Positions 1-8,072 of a stretch of DNA of 41,662 bases are shown in pieces. This DNA is from Lactobacillaceae bacterium (lineage in GTDB: Bacteria > Bacillota > Bacilli > Lactobacillales > Lactobacillaceae). The notes under the pieces are model-generated. The model had not been told where the DNA came from. It was given only the letters and a program-made list of their open reading frames with translations, and did not search any database. Numbering within the stretch: position 1 is the first letter of the stretch; each line of letters starts with the position of its first letter. Position numbers and translations under genes: made by a program. Location of the stretch: contig JAITQG010000015.1 in the NCBI GenBank assembly GCA_031289015.1, forward strand, positions 1 to 41,662. The letters run 5' to 3'.

Positions 1-109
1 TTCGCAAATGTTTTTGTATTAAGCTCGAAAACTTAATACTCCTATCCATTTGTTCATCGAAACGTTATTCAGTTTTCAATGTTCTACGTTGCCTTTTGAC
101 AACTTTTAT
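1..109 (-). promoter_or_regulatory. Probable rRNA operon leader, 5' of a 16S gene beyond the left edge
   Basis: Read on the minus strand, the segment after the promoter at 110-138 begins with a small hairpin at 88-103 (GTTGTC, loop AAAA, GGCAAC). A boxA-like stretch, GAACATTGAAAACT, follows at 71-84. A perfect 8-bp stem (GTATTAAG/CTTAATAC) lies at 16-39. A boxB-like hairpin, then boxA, then a processing stem is the usual build of Firmicute rRNA leaders, and GAACATTGAAAACTGAAT-type sequence is typical of LAB rRNA leaders and spacers. No rRNA sequence is inside the window, so the identity is inferred. Confidence 0.6.
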
Positions 110-138
110 ATCTTAGCAATTTATAGAATGAGTGTCAA
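110..138 (-). promoter_or_regulatory. Strong sigma-A promoter, probably of an rRNA operon
   Basis: On the minus strand there is a perfect -35 TTGACA (133-138), a 17-bp spacer and a -10 TAAGAT (110-115). It is one of the best-matching promoters in the window. It reads out of the left edge into a boxA-containing leader and not into any local coding sequence. Confidence 0.7.
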
Positions 139-336
139 TACTTTTTATCAACAAAGTTTGACGAATTTCGTTGCATCCGGCACTAACCTTTTAACAGCGG
201 GATTTAGCAATTATTTTGTTAAAACTATTTTTTGAATTGAACCAAAAATTTATGAAATCAAACAATAGTCGAATCCAAAAACTTGACTAACCAATCAACA
301 ACCAAGGTTGCTAAATCCAAAAGTGAAGCTTTAGTA
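139..336. other. Intergenic stretch upstream of the rRNA-type promoter
   Basis: I see no gene here. A 61-codon open frame at 50-235 on the plus strand has no ribosome binding site and runs through the promoter and leader. A weak inverted pair (GGATTTAGCAA near 200 and TTGCTAAATCC near 307) is the only structure noted. Confidence 0.5.
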
Positions 337-640
337 ACCGGAGGGAGCTAGAGCGACTGGAGGTTGGTGTTTTGGTTTGGTTTTGGGAAGGGCGGAGCAT
401 TGCTGGCGTAGTGGTGGAAAGAGCGAGGTAGCGGCACCAACGCGGTCTTAGGTTGGCAGTTCTGCTTTAGCAGGGCGGCCGACCTTAGACTAGTGGGACC
501 GTTTATCGAAACACCCAATTTTTCAAAGGTGGTTTCGATATGCGCCCGTGTGTCGAGACACACGAGCTTGCCCACCTCTACGCCAGCAAGGCGGAGCCCT
601 TCCCCAAACCAAACCCAAACACCGTGGCCCAAAGGGACAC
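337..640 (-). repeat. R1: long palindromic intergenic element, fullest copy
   Basis: The outer arms at 371-417 and 572-617 are reverse complements except for a few mismatches and one conserved 3 x 3 site where both arms read CGGAG on the plus strand. Inside lies a conserved core (about 420-503) with a hairpin whose ends are GTCTTAGG (445-452) and CCTTAGAC (483-490). A 66-bp stretch (434-499) is identical to R2 (9239-9304) in reverse orientation. The flank GAGCTAGAGCGACTGGAGG (345-363) recurs in R3 with one change. The flank GGCCCAAAGGGACA (626-639) recurs beside R4. R1 alone has two more hairpins between core and right arm: ATCGAAAC/GTTTCGAT at about 505-540 and a perfect CGTGTGTC/GACACACG at about 547-564. 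It lies between the ltaS terminator and the rRNA-type promoter. The strand follows the copy orientation in which the core reads GTCCCACTAGTC. Confidence 0.85.
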
Positions 641-648
641 AAAAAACC

Positions 649-681
649 AAAAAAGAGACCCCCCAAAAAAAGGAAGTCTCC
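649..681 (-). terminator. Intrinsic terminator of ltaS
   Basis: On the minus strand GGAGACTTCC and GGGGGGTCTC form a stem with G-U pairs over a T-rich loop, followed by TTTTTT. It begins about 30 bases after the ltaS stop codon. Confidence 0.75.
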
Positions 682-711
682 AAACTAAATTTTAATACCA
701 GAACCAAAAGC

Positions 712-2937
712 TTATTTCTTAACTTTAGAATTATCCGAACCATTCCCATTCAAAATCGATTCAGGAGTAGCTGAAAGATTAGAATCAGTCCCAAGAATGT
801 TCTTAGGATCAACCCCCTCAGCCAAATCATTGTCATCCGTCCCAAGCGTCTGTGGCAAGCCACCAAGTTCCGGTGCATTAGTCACATACTTATCCATGGT
901 CGACTTACCACCGTTTTTAGCCTCGACACTCGTCCCTAACTTCTGGGCGGCCTTCAACTTCTTTTTACCAATAGAAGCCTTATAACTCAAATCTTTCTTA
1001 TCAACTCGCTTTAATTCTGTCTTAGAAGCAAAACGCAACAAGTTCCCTTGAATCAACTTATCCGAGTAATTCAAACTATTGGCGACATAAGTATTAATCT
1101 TGTTAATAATCTGCTCAGCGCGCGGATCTTGCTTCGGATTGAATTTAGTCCCCGTCGTCGTGACATAGTAACTCGATCCAACCTTCATAAACTCACTAGA
1201 TACCCAGTCACCATTTCTAAACGGCACAATTTGAATTGGATTAGTTGCTAACAAGTCAGAGCCAAACTGAACAATTGCATCATCCTTATAACCTAACAAA
1301 CTCAGCAAAGTTGGCATAACGTCAATTTCACCACCATACGTATGATCAATGCCACCTTGCATGCCAGGCACATGAATCATGAATGGAACCTTTTGCCAGT
1401 TCACCAAATCAGTTGGTGAGAGTTTCTTCTTCCCAATCAATTGTGCAATCGCGGCCTGGTGATTCGTTGAAATCCCGTAATGATCGCCATACAAAACAAT
1501 CATTGAGTTATCCCACAAGCCTGACTTCTTTAGATAATTCTCGAACTCACCAAAAGCTTGATCGAGGTAACGGGCGGTTTGTACATACCCATCCACAGTC
1601 TTGTCACCGGTGTCCGTCTTAGTAATTGAAATATTCTTTGTGTCCAAATCATATGGATAATGGTTGGTCACCGTAATCACTTTTGAATAGAACGGTTGTG
1701 GTAGCCGTTGCATATAGCTGGCGGTGTCACGCAAGAAAATCTTGTCTTTCATCCCATAACCAATGTTGTAATCGGCGTTATCAGCATTAGCGTAATAACT
1801 CTTTGAGAAGAAATAATCATAGCCCCAAGACTTGTAGGCGTTATCACGGTTCCAAAATGATGGTACGTCGCCATGAAAGGCAGCTGAAGTATAGCCATCA
1901 TTACCTAACATTGCAGGTAGCGCTTGGAACGTATTCGTCGTACCATAATTCGTCATCGCAGACCCAGAAGCCGTTCCATACAATGAGTTTTCTAACATCA
2001 TCTCGGCATCTGACGTCTTACCTTGGCCAACTTGATTGTAGAAATTATCAAATGACGTCGTGTTGGCGTCATGATAAAAGGCATTTAGATTCGGGGTAAC
2101 TTCTTGGTTATCCCAACGGTAATCAAGCATGAATTGTTGGAATGACTCCAAGTGGAAAATAATGACATTCTTCCCTTTGGCTTTACCAAAAGTTGCGGCA
2201 TTGGCTAATGTTTTATTCTTCTTAACGAATTCGCGAATTTTATCTAAATCGCTCTTTTTAGCTTGCTTAACTTCACCTGCCTGCTGATTGGTCTTAACGA
2301 CATTGTACATCGCATATTCGTTGAGACCGAGGTACTTAACGATGTAATTATTATCAAAAGTCCGCGTTAGCAAGCCTGACCGATCACCTGAAGCAATTCC
2401 AAAATCAGCTAGCATCAACACGACCCCAAATGCCGTCGTCAACAAAGCAAAGCGCTTTTGCACTCGAATTTTGTCGACTTTTAACAACTTGGTCGACAAA
2501 AGGATAATCAACACGATGATATCTAAATAGACTAAGAAATCAATCGGTTGCAAGATGCCGGCGATTGACTTACCTAGGTTGTTTTCAACTGAACCACCCG
2601 CCTTCAAGATATTCATCGAGATGAAATCAGAAAATTCGCGATAGTACAAGATGTTGGCAAATAACCAAAAAGTTTGGATGAAATTGATCAACAACATCAA
2701 CCAATACGCAATCCGGCCACGGAAATACAAGGCGATCCCGAGTAAAATAATGGCGGTTGGAATCGGATTTAAAATCAACAAAAACTGTTGAATTGGTCCT
2801 TTGGCACCTAAACTAAACTCAACTTGATATGCCCAATATGTTTTTAAGGTGACTAAAAACACCGATAGAATGAAAAATCCTACCGTTGAATTAAAATCTG
2901 GCCACCATTTATTTAGCTTAGCCATCAAACGTTGCAT
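712..2937 (-). CDS. ltaS: Lipoteichoic acid synthase family phosphoglycerol transferase
   Basis: LtaS-type enzymes polymerise glycerol phosphate from phosphatidylglycerol onto a glycolipid anchor at the outer membrane face. The N-terminus (about residues 15-185) holds five hydrophobic segments. An extracellular sulfatase-fold domain follows. The metal-binding Glu is E264 in FHLESFQQF. The catalytic Thr is T308 in GQGKTSDAE. D485 and H486 lie in VLYGDHYG, and the substrate-binding HGDVPSFWNR is near 355-364. At 741 aa it is longer than S. aureus LtaS. The extra length is a Ser/Asn/Asp-rich C-terminal tail, probably disordered. It is the last gene of a cluster with lafA, lafB and a flippase-like protein, which supports a role in LTA. 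The ribosome binding site (AAAGAG) is weak and distant, so M5 is an alternative start. The family also includes LTA primases, so the exact role is not proven. Confidence 0.9.
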   Translation of the reverse strand: MQRLMAKLNKWWPDFNSTVGFFILSVFLVTLKTYWAYQVEFSLGAKGPIQQFLLILNPIPTAIILLGIALYFRGRIAYWLMLLINFIQTFWLFANILYYREFSDFISMNILKAGGSVENNLGKSIAGILQPIDFLVYLDIIVLIILLSTKLLKVDKIRVQKRFALLTTAFGVVLMLADFGIASGDRSGLLTRTFDNNYIVKYLGLNEYAMYNVVKTNQQAGEVKQAKKSDLDKIREFVKKNKTLANAATFGKAKGKNVIIFHLESFQQFMLDYRWDNQEVTPNLNAFYHDANTTSFDNFYNQVGQGKTSDAEMMLENSLYGTASGSAMTNYGTTNTFQALPAMLGNDGYTSAAFHGDVPSFWNRDNAYKSWGYDYFFSKSYYANADNADYNIGYGMKDKIFLRDTASYMQRLPQPFYSKVITVTNHYPYDLDTKNISITKTDTGDKTVDGYVQTARYLDQAFGEFENYLKKSGLWDNSMIVLYGDHYGISTNHQAAIAQLIGKKKLSPTDLVNWQKVPFMIHVPGMQGGIDHTYGGEIDVMPTLLSLLGYKDDAIVQFGSDLLATNPIQIVPFRNGDWVSSEFMKVGSSYYVTTTGTKFNPKQDPRAEQIINKINTYVANSLNYSDKLIQGNLLRFASKTELKRVDKKDLSYKASIGKKKLKAAQKLGTSVEAKNGGKSTMDKYVTNAPELGGLPQTLGTDDNDLAEGVDPKNILGTDSNLSATPESILNGNGSDNSKVKK

Positions 2938-2976
2938 GCCAAAATACCATCTCTTTCAAAATTTTAAATAACCATC

Positions 2977-3019
2977 CTGATAGCATACTGTATCAGAATT
3001 AAATGAATCTTAAATGAAC
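2977..3019 (-). promoter_or_regulatory. Tandem direct repeat and inverted repeat upstream of ltaS
   Basis: TTAAATGAA occurs twice on the plus strand, at 2999-3007 and 3010-3018, 11 bp apart (one helical turn), as in many response-regulator sites. Next to it, CTGATA/TATCAG (2977-2982 and 2991-2996) form an inverted repeat. The element fills most of the 82-bp gap between the ykuJ-like gene and ltaS. I see no clear -35/-10 pair. Confidence 0.4.
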
Positions 3020-3271
3020 CTAAAAGACTGATTTGAAGTCTTGCAATGTTTCATAAATATCAATCGCTAATAGATCAATATCATCAAAGGCAAATTTTTT
3101 ATCATCACGCCCACCGTACAAAGCAAACGTCCGAGACGGTTGATCAAACAATACCGTCACGACATTGACCCCAAATTTATCAAACGCGCGTTCTTGAATC
3201 TCACCGCGGTCATCAAACGTCATGGCTTGCAGGCGTTTTACGATATGAATTAACTCGCTCTCTTTACTCAT
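3020..3271 (-). CDS. ykuJ: YkuJ-like small protein (DUF1797 family)
   Basis: This small acidic protein of 83 aa resembles the YkuJ/DUF1797 family of Firmicutes, whose function is not established. The body runs from an N-terminal helix (ELIHIVKRLQAM) through strands around TVLFDQPSRTFALYGG to a C-terminal helix. I chose the ATG at 3271 because AAGGA lies 6 bases upstream. An in-frame GTG one codon earlier is possible. The ATG overlaps the stop of the membrane protein upstream (TGATG), which suggests translational coupling. It lies inside the LTA gene cluster, but nothing in it points to a wall function. Confidence 0.75.
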   Translation of the reverse strand: MSKESELIHIVKRLQAMTFDDRGEIQERAFDKFGVNVVTVLFDQPSRTFALYGGRDDKKFAFDDIDLLAIDIYETLQDFKSVF

Positions 3272-4278
3272 CACGTATCCTTTTTAACCGACATATTCAG
3301 CGCAATGATTCCTAAGAACATGCCCAAATAGTAAGTAATGAAGCGCCATATCAACATGGCTAAGACTAAGGTCGCTTGGGAACTCAAAAAGGTACTAAAG
3401 ACAACTTGGAAACTCGCCTCGGCGCCTCCCGTGCCACCTGGGATGGGGAACAAAGAAATGATCATAAATATTAAGACATTAAACGCCGTGACCAAGACGA
3501 CATTAATATGTTGCACCCCAAGTCCCAACAAAACGAAATACGGAATCAAATAGTAAAAAAATAGTTGGATAAATGTCAGGACAATGGCTTTCCCAATTGC
3601 CAATCCATTGTGCCCCATTCGTTGACTCTCATCGTGGAAATTACTAATTTTATCAGCTAAAATCACTGACCATTTCGTATAACTAGTTTTTCTAAAGCGC
3701 TTTAATGGCCATAATACCAACTTCACCATAGATTCAGTTAACTTCGGCCAATACATCACGAGTAGTAACAACGTAATCACAGCTAGATGCACTAAGAAAC
3801 CTAAAATCAAAAGTAACGATAACGCGTGAACCTTGGCTTCGATGTAGTGAAAACTAATCACCAAGGCAATCAAGAAATTAATGACAATCATGCCTTGGAA
3901 CACGACGAACTTCATCAGTAAAATTGAGCCGGCACGCCCAGCATCAACCCCAGCTTGTGCCATAGCAAACATTTGCATTGGCTGCCCACCGGTTGCAAAT
4001 GGCGTAATCCCATTTCCAAATTGTTCAACTAAGGGTACGCGCAAAGCATTGTACCAGTTAAGTTTTTCATGTTGCGTATCGACGAAAACTTTGACAATGG
4101 CCGCTTCCATGACTAAATAAATCAGCATGGCGATTACGGCCACAATAAACCACCACCAATTAGCGTGTGCTAAATCGTGTAGTAATTTCACCATATTGAC
4201 TGTGCGCATTGACCAGTAAAAAATGGCGCTTCCAATTAGGAGCATTACCGTGAAAATTATGCCATTCTTGCGCCCCAT
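3271..4278 (-). CDS. Polytopic membrane protein, LPG synthase TM-domain/flippase-like family
   Basis: The 335-aa protein is almost entirely hydrophobic, with about eight membrane segments, and ends soon after the last one. The pattern LVEQFGNGITPFATGGQPMQ near residues 85-104 and the glycine-rich PIPGGTGGAEASF near 280 match the UPF0104/YbhN family, related to the lipid-flipping half of MprF. There is no cytosolic aminoacyl-transferase domain, so it should not make lysyl-phosphatidylglycerol. It lies 6 bp downstream of lafB and overlaps the ykuJ-like gene. I infer that it handles a lipid, perhaps the glycolipid anchor made by LafA and LafB, but the sequence does not show the substrate. Confidence 0.8.
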   Translation of the reverse strand: MGRKNGIIFTVMLLIGSAIFYWSMRTVNMVKLLHDLAHANWWWFIVAVIAMLIYLVMEAAIVKVFVDTQHEKLNWYNALRVPLVEQFGNGITPFATGGQPMQMFAMAQAGVDAGRAGSILLMKFVVFQGMIVINFLIALVISFHYIEAKVHALSLLLILGFLVHLAVITLLLLVMYWPKLTESMVKLVLWPLKRFRKTSYTKWSVILADKISNFHDESQRMGHNGLAIGKAIVLTFIQLFFYYLIPYFVLLGLGVQHINVVLVTAFNVLIFMIISLFPIPGGTGGAEASFQVVFSTFLSSQATLVLAMLIWRFITYYLGMFLGIIALNMSVKKDT

Positions 4279-4284
4279 AAGACC

Positions 4285-5316
4285 CTACTTCCTCTTTCCT
4301 ATTGCCGCCTGTTCATGATAAAAATTATCCCACAAACCAGCTACATAATCAGCTGAATAACGCTTCGAAGCTGATAATGCCTTGTCATGTAAAGTTTGTC
4401 GCAACGCTGGATCCAGTTGCAATTGATCTAACTGGCTTTGCATCCCCGCTTTATCTGGACCAGCCAAGTAATAGCCATCCATAACGGCCCGATACAATTC
4501 CAAATCCCGCAACACAGTTGGTGTGCCCGTACTAAAGGCTTCCAAGGCTGACATCGGGAATAGTTCATTATAACTAGGCAATAAAAAGACATCCGCCACA
4601 TTATAATAACTATTCATCACCCCACGATCGACAATCCCTGGGAATGTCAAATTAGCAGGTGGATTGGCTAGGATTTTTTTGAGTTCGTCATAGCCAGCCG
4701 TGATGCTCCCAAATGAGAAGCCGCCGACCCAAATGAAGGTCCATTGCGGATTTTCTTCAGCCAGCGCAATGAAATCAAAAATCCCTTTGCGTTCTTGAAT
4801 CTGGCCGACCCCCAAAACTACATATGCGTCTTGTGGGATGCCAAATTGTTGGCGTAAATCAATTTTTTGTTCTGGTTGTAATTCGTAAAATTGCGTTTTT
4901 GATACAAAGTTTGGGATATAAGTCACGTTTTCGCGCTTAACCCCATTGGCCACGAGCTTATCAATAAAGGTTGGATTAACCACAACCAAGTGATCCATCC
5001 GCCGATAAAAGGCCATCACATACCAATAAAAAATTTGTTTAATCGGCCAATGTAATAAGATTGAGCCTTCTAAAGTTTCTGGCAAAAAATGCACATAGCC
5101 AATTTTTCGCCCCCGCCCTGGCAAAAATGTATTCAAATAAAACAGAAAATCAATCGTATGATAATGACTGATGTCTGCTTTTGCTAAGGTGTCTTTGCGT
5201 ATCAAAAAGACACCCTTAAATTTTGCGATTAAGAGATTAATTAATTCGCGATAAGCTGAGCCAACCCCTTGACCAGGGATTGTTTCAGCGGATGAAAACA
5301 TCGTGATTTTAAGCAT
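4285..5316 (-). CDS. lafB: GT4-family glycosyltransferase, probable diglycosyl-diacylglycerol synthase
   Basis: This 343-aa GT-B glycosyltransferase of family GT4 has an N-terminal acceptor domain and a C-terminal Rossmann domain starting near VVLGVGQIQERKG (about 167-179). The nucleotide-sugar site around PSYNELFPMSALEAFSTG carries the EX7E pattern of retaining GT4 enzymes. In LAB, LafB adds the second sugar to monoglucosyl-diacylglycerol to make the LTA anchor. Direct coupling to the lafA-like gene (8-bp overlap, ATGCTTAA) and the ltaS gene downstream support that role. The ribosome binding site AGAAGGAA lies inside the end of lafA. The sugar donor cannot be read from sequence. Confidence 0.8.
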   Translation of the reverse strand: MLKITMFSSAETIPGQGVGSAYRELINLLIAKFKGVFLIRKDTLAKADISHYHTIDFLFYLNTFLPGRGRKIGYVHFLPETLEGSILLHWPIKQIFYWYVMAFYRRMDHLVVVNPTFIDKLVANGVKRENVTYIPNFVSKTQFYELQPEQKIDLRQQFGIPQDAYVVLGVGQIQERKGIFDFIALAEENPQWTFIWVGGFSFGSITAGYDELKKILANPPANLTFPGIVDRGVMNSYYNVADVFLLPSYNELFPMSALEAFSTGTPTVLRDLELYRAVMDGYYLAGPDKAGMQSQLDQLQLDPALRQTLHDKALSASKRYSADYVAGLWDNFYHEQAAIGKRK

Positions 5317-6565
5317 TATTATTCCTTCTAAATGGGTTCTTTAAAACGAATGAACTAGCATATTCTGCATCAGCGGCGGCCGCTTCTGATTCATCGTCAT
5401 CGCCATGATCGCGATAAACAGCTAGTGCTTCATGATATAAATCAATAATTCGTTGTCCAAAGGTCACTTCATCTACATCATAGAGCAATTTTGACCGCGC
5501 ATCCGGATTACCCAAAACAACATTAGCTTGTTTAGCCGCCAAATATTTACTGATGGCCTCGGCTAATTCATATTGATCATCAATTAAGGTCCCGACATTT
5601 TCGTCAGTCACGCGATCATCCAAATACAAATTATGAATCGCCACAATTGGTGTGTCAGCCGAAATTGCTTCAATGTAGGTCAAGCCTTGAGTCTCTGATT
5701 CAGAAGCCGAGGCAAACACATCGGCTAACCGATAATACGAATAAGCTTTTTCGTGATCAACATACCCAGTGAAAATCACTGAATTCTCAATCCCTAATGA
5801 AGCGACGTGCCCCTTCATAGTGTCTAAGGCTGGCCCGTCTCCAGCTATAACGAGTTTTGCCGTTGGAAAGCCATGTAATACTTCATTAAAGCTTTCGATA
5901 ACCGCTTCGATATTTTTTTCAAACGCAACCCGGCCCAATACTAATACAACTGGTGTATCACTATCGAGGCTTAAATCAGCTCGCAACTCAGCACTATGAT
6001 CTTCACTCGGGTCATGATTGACCTTCACCCCAGTTGGGATGATTTCAATCGGGCTAGAAACTTTATAGCCCATTAATGTCTCAAACGTTTGCTTAGACGG
6101 CGCTACAACGGCGGTCATGCCATGCACAAAGCCCCGAATCAAAAGGCGTACAGCCCCTGGTCGCAATACCTTACCGTTAAAAACATAGTGGGTGTAATCT
6201 TCATAATTTGTGTGATATGTGTGGATTTTTGGAATCCGCAAAGCTGTTGAGACATTTTTGCCCATCAAGCCAAGTGAAAATTCCGTTTGCGTATGCACAA
6301 TATCGAGCTTGAGTTTCCGTGCAATGACAATCCCTTGAATCGCCCCACGATAACTAATGCGCCGTTCTTTAAAGCCAACAAACGGCACACTTGAGAACCG
6401 AAAAACATTGCGTTCAAAAGTTCCTTTAGGCACAAGGGGATCAGTGGACGTAAAGATATAAACATTATGCCCCTGCGCTTCGAGTTGGCGCGTCAAAGTT
6501 TGAATCGACGTCACCACCCCTGACAACTGTGGGTAGTATGTATCCGTGAAAATCCCGATATTCAT
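5309..6565 (-). CDS. lafA: GT4-family 1,2-diacylglycerol 3-glucosyltransferase
   Basis: LafA-type enzymes move glucose from UDP-glucose to diacylglycerol at the inner membrane face, the first step of glycolipid anchor synthesis. The 418-aa protein starts with MNIGIFTDTYYPQLSGVVTS, typical of alpha-monoglucosyl-DAG synthases. It has HTYHTNYEDYTHY near residue 118, the C-domain start LVLGRVAFEKN near 213 and the donor-site motif SESETQGLTYIEA near 290. The last 40 residues are acidic and then basic (DDDESEAAAADAE, then NPFRRNNN). The start is firm: AAAGGAG lies 7 bases before the ATG. It is the first gene of the lafA-lafB-flippase-ykuJ-ltaS cluster and has its own promoter. Confidence 0.85.
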   Translation of the reverse strand: MNIGIFTDTYYPQLSGVVTSIQTLTRQLEAQGHNVYIFTSTDPLVPKGTFERNVFRFSSVPFVGFKERRISYRGAIQGIVIARKLKLDIVHTQTEFSLGLMGKNVSTALRIPKIHTYHTNYEDYTHYVFNGKVLRPGAVRLLIRGFVHGMTAVVAPSKQTFETLMGYKVSSPIEIIPTGVKVNHDPSEDHSAELRADLSLDSDTPVVLVLGRVAFEKNIEAVIESFNEVLHGFPTAKLVIAGDGPALDTMKGHVASLGIENSVIFTGYVDHEKAYSYYRLADVFASASESETQGLTYIEAISADTPIVAIHNLYLDDRVTDENVGTLIDDQYELAEAISKYLAAKQANVVLGNPDARSKLLYDVDEVTFGQRIIDLYHEALAVYRDHGDDDESEAAAADAEYASSFVLKNPFRRNNNA

Positions 6566-6592
6566 CTTAAGCTCCTTTCACACAAAATCCTA

Positions 6593-6621
6593 TTTATAAG
6601 TATATCTGAAATCAAGGTAAA
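6593..6621 (-). promoter_or_regulatory. Promoter of the lafA cluster
   Basis: On the minus strand: -35 TTTACC (6616-6621), 17-bp spacer, -10 TATAAA (6593-6598), about 27 bp before the lafA start codon. It lies just after the pyr operon terminator. Confidence 0.55.
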
Positions 6622-6660
6622 ATAACAGGTCACTGTCTAGAAGCCATGCGCGTATGCCAA

Positions 6661-6688
6661 TAAAAAAAGACTAGTTACCCAGTCCTTT
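6661..6688 (-). terminator. Terminator of the pyr operon
   Basis: On the minus strand GACTGG, loop GTAA, CTAGTC form a stem that extends into A/T pairs and is followed by TTTTTTT. It is about 10 bases after the pyrE stop codon. Confidence 0.8.
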
Positions 6689-6698
6689 ACGTTTACGG

Positions 6699-7340
6699 TT
6701 AGGCGTGCTTTTCACCCCACGCTTTAGGGTCTTGGCGCCATTCAATCAACGTTGCCAAATCTTGTTGGGCAATAATGCCGTTTGCTTGGGCAGCGTCAAG
6801 CAAGGCTGAATAACTCGTCAATGAAGCAAATGGTGTGTTCGCTGCGCCAAAATTAACATCCGCAGCTGGCAATTCATACGAGAAGATTGACACAACACCT
6901 AACACTTCGCCACCTTCTTTGCGTGTGGCTTCAACGGCACCTAAAACAGAACCACCAGTTGAAATCAAATCATCAATCAAAACCACTTTTTGTCCAGCTT
7001 GCAAAGTACCTTCAATCTGCTTACCAGCGCCATGATCCTTGGGCTTTGAACGGACATAGACCATTGGCAAATTCAACAATTGCGCTACCCAAGCGGCATG
7101 GGGAATCCCCGCCGTAGCCACGCCACCAATCACTTGCACATCAGGGTACTTAGTCTTAATCAAATCAGCCAACCCTGCCGCAATCAAATCGCGCACCTCA
7201 GGAAAGGCGATTGTCATCCGGTTGTCAGTATAGATTGGGCTCTTCAACCCAGAAGCCCACGTAAATGGATCATTGGGTTGCAACTTCACAGCTTCAATTG
7301 CCAACAAACGCTTGGCTACTTCAGTTTTATAATCAGTCAT
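6699..7340 (-). CDS. pyrE: Orotate phosphoribosyltransferase
   Basis: PyrE joins orotate to PRPP to form OMP, the fifth step of UMP synthesis. The 213-aa protein has the type I PRPP-binding motif VVLIDDLISTGGS at residues 119-131 and the catalytic loop KPKDHG at 99-104. The length is normal. The start is supported by GGAGAA 8 bases upstream. It is the last gene of the pyr operon, 15 bp after pyrF, and is followed by a terminator. Confidence 0.97.
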   Translation of the reverse strand: MTDYKTEVAKRLLAIEAVKLQPNDPFTWASGLKSPIYTDNRMTIAFPEVRDLIAAGLADLIKTKYPDVQVIGGVATAGIPHAAWVAQLLNLPMVYVRSKPKDHGAGKQIEGTLQAGQKVVLIDDLISTGGSVLGAVEATRKEGGEVLGVVSIFSYELPAADVNFGAANTPFASLTSYSALLDAAQANGIIAQQDLATLIEWRQDPKAWGEKHA

Positions 7341-7355
7341 TTTATTTTCTCCAAC

Positions 7356-8072
7356 TTAATCGTTTAATTCGCTAACAGCTTGTTGATATGCCGCCACTGG
7401 GTCAGCAGCCTGGGTAATTGAGCGACCAACAACAATGCCATTGGCCCCCATTTCAGCCGCCCGCTTGGGGGTCACCACCCGTGATTGATCACCCACAGCA
7501 TCACCAGCAAAGCGAATACCTGGTGTAATTGACAAGAACTCAGCTGGCGTATGCGCATGAATATCAGCCGATTCAAAAGCTGACGAGATGGTCCCCGCCA
7601 CCCCAGCTTCAGCAGCTAATTGGGCCAAATGAATGACCGATTCACGCAATGATACACTAACTTGTTGTGTTGCTTGCAATTCAGCTTCAGAAAATGATGT
7701 CAATTGCGTCACAGCCAAAACTTGCGGTACCACCACGCCAGCAGCTTTAGCCCCAGCCGTCACACCACTAACGGCCCCAGCTAACATGCGCTTCCCACCA
7801 GCGGCGTGTACAGTCAGATAATTAACCCCTAACAAACCAACATTGTAAGCGGCTTTTTCAACGGTATTAGGAATATCATAGAGCTTTAAATCCAAGAAAA
7901 TCGTGAACCCTTGGGCTTTAGCTGCTTGTACAAACGCAAAACCGTCAGCCGTATAGAAGAGTTCCATCCCGATTTTGATGGCGGGCTTTTCCACGTCAGC
8001 AAACTTCGCCAAAAACTCGCGGGCTTGCGTCGTGGTTGCAAAATCCAAAGCAATAAAAACTGGTTTAGGCAT
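7356..8072 (-). CDS. pyrF: Orotidine 5'-phosphate decarboxylase
   Basis: PyrF decarboxylates OMP to UMP, the last step of the pathway. The 238-aa TIM barrel has the charged active-site network in LDLKLYDIPNT (D61, K63, D66), an upstream Lys at K33 and the phosphate-binding VVGRSIT near the C-terminus. Its ATG overlaps the pyrD stop by 8 bp, with AGAAGGAG upstream inside pyrD, so the two are translationally coupled. The length is standard and nothing is odd. Confidence 0.97.
   Translation of the reverse strand: MPKPVFIALDFATTTQAREFLAKFADVEKPAIKIGMELFYTADGFAFVQAAKAQGFTIFLDLKLYDIPNTVEKAAYNVGLLGVNYLTVHAAGGKRMLAGAVSGVTAGAKAAGVVVPQVLAVTQLTSFSEAELQATQQVSVSLRESVIHLAQLAAEAGVAGTISSAFESADIHAHTPAEFLSITPGIRFAGDAVGDQSRVVTPKRAAEMGANGIVVGRSITQAADPVAAYQQAVSELND

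Noticed and set aside
50-235. 61-codon open frame on the plus strand
   Set aside because: It has no ribosome binding site and runs antisense through a strong promoter, a boxA-like motif and leader hairpins.
425-450. Resemblance of GAGGTAGCGGCACCAACGCGG in R1 to a T-box antiterminator (GGTGGNACCGCG)
   Set aside because: The match needs inserted bases, no specifier stem or AGTA-type elements are seen, and no aminoacyl-tRNA synthetase or amino-acid gene lies downstream.
348-774. Two overlapping open frames of 93-133 codons covering R1, and a 75-codon frame at 9169-9396 in R2
   Set aside because: They follow the palindromic repeat, not a protein: the translated tracts shared by R1 and R2 are in repeat sequence, there is no ribosome binding site, and R3 and R4 do not keep the frame.
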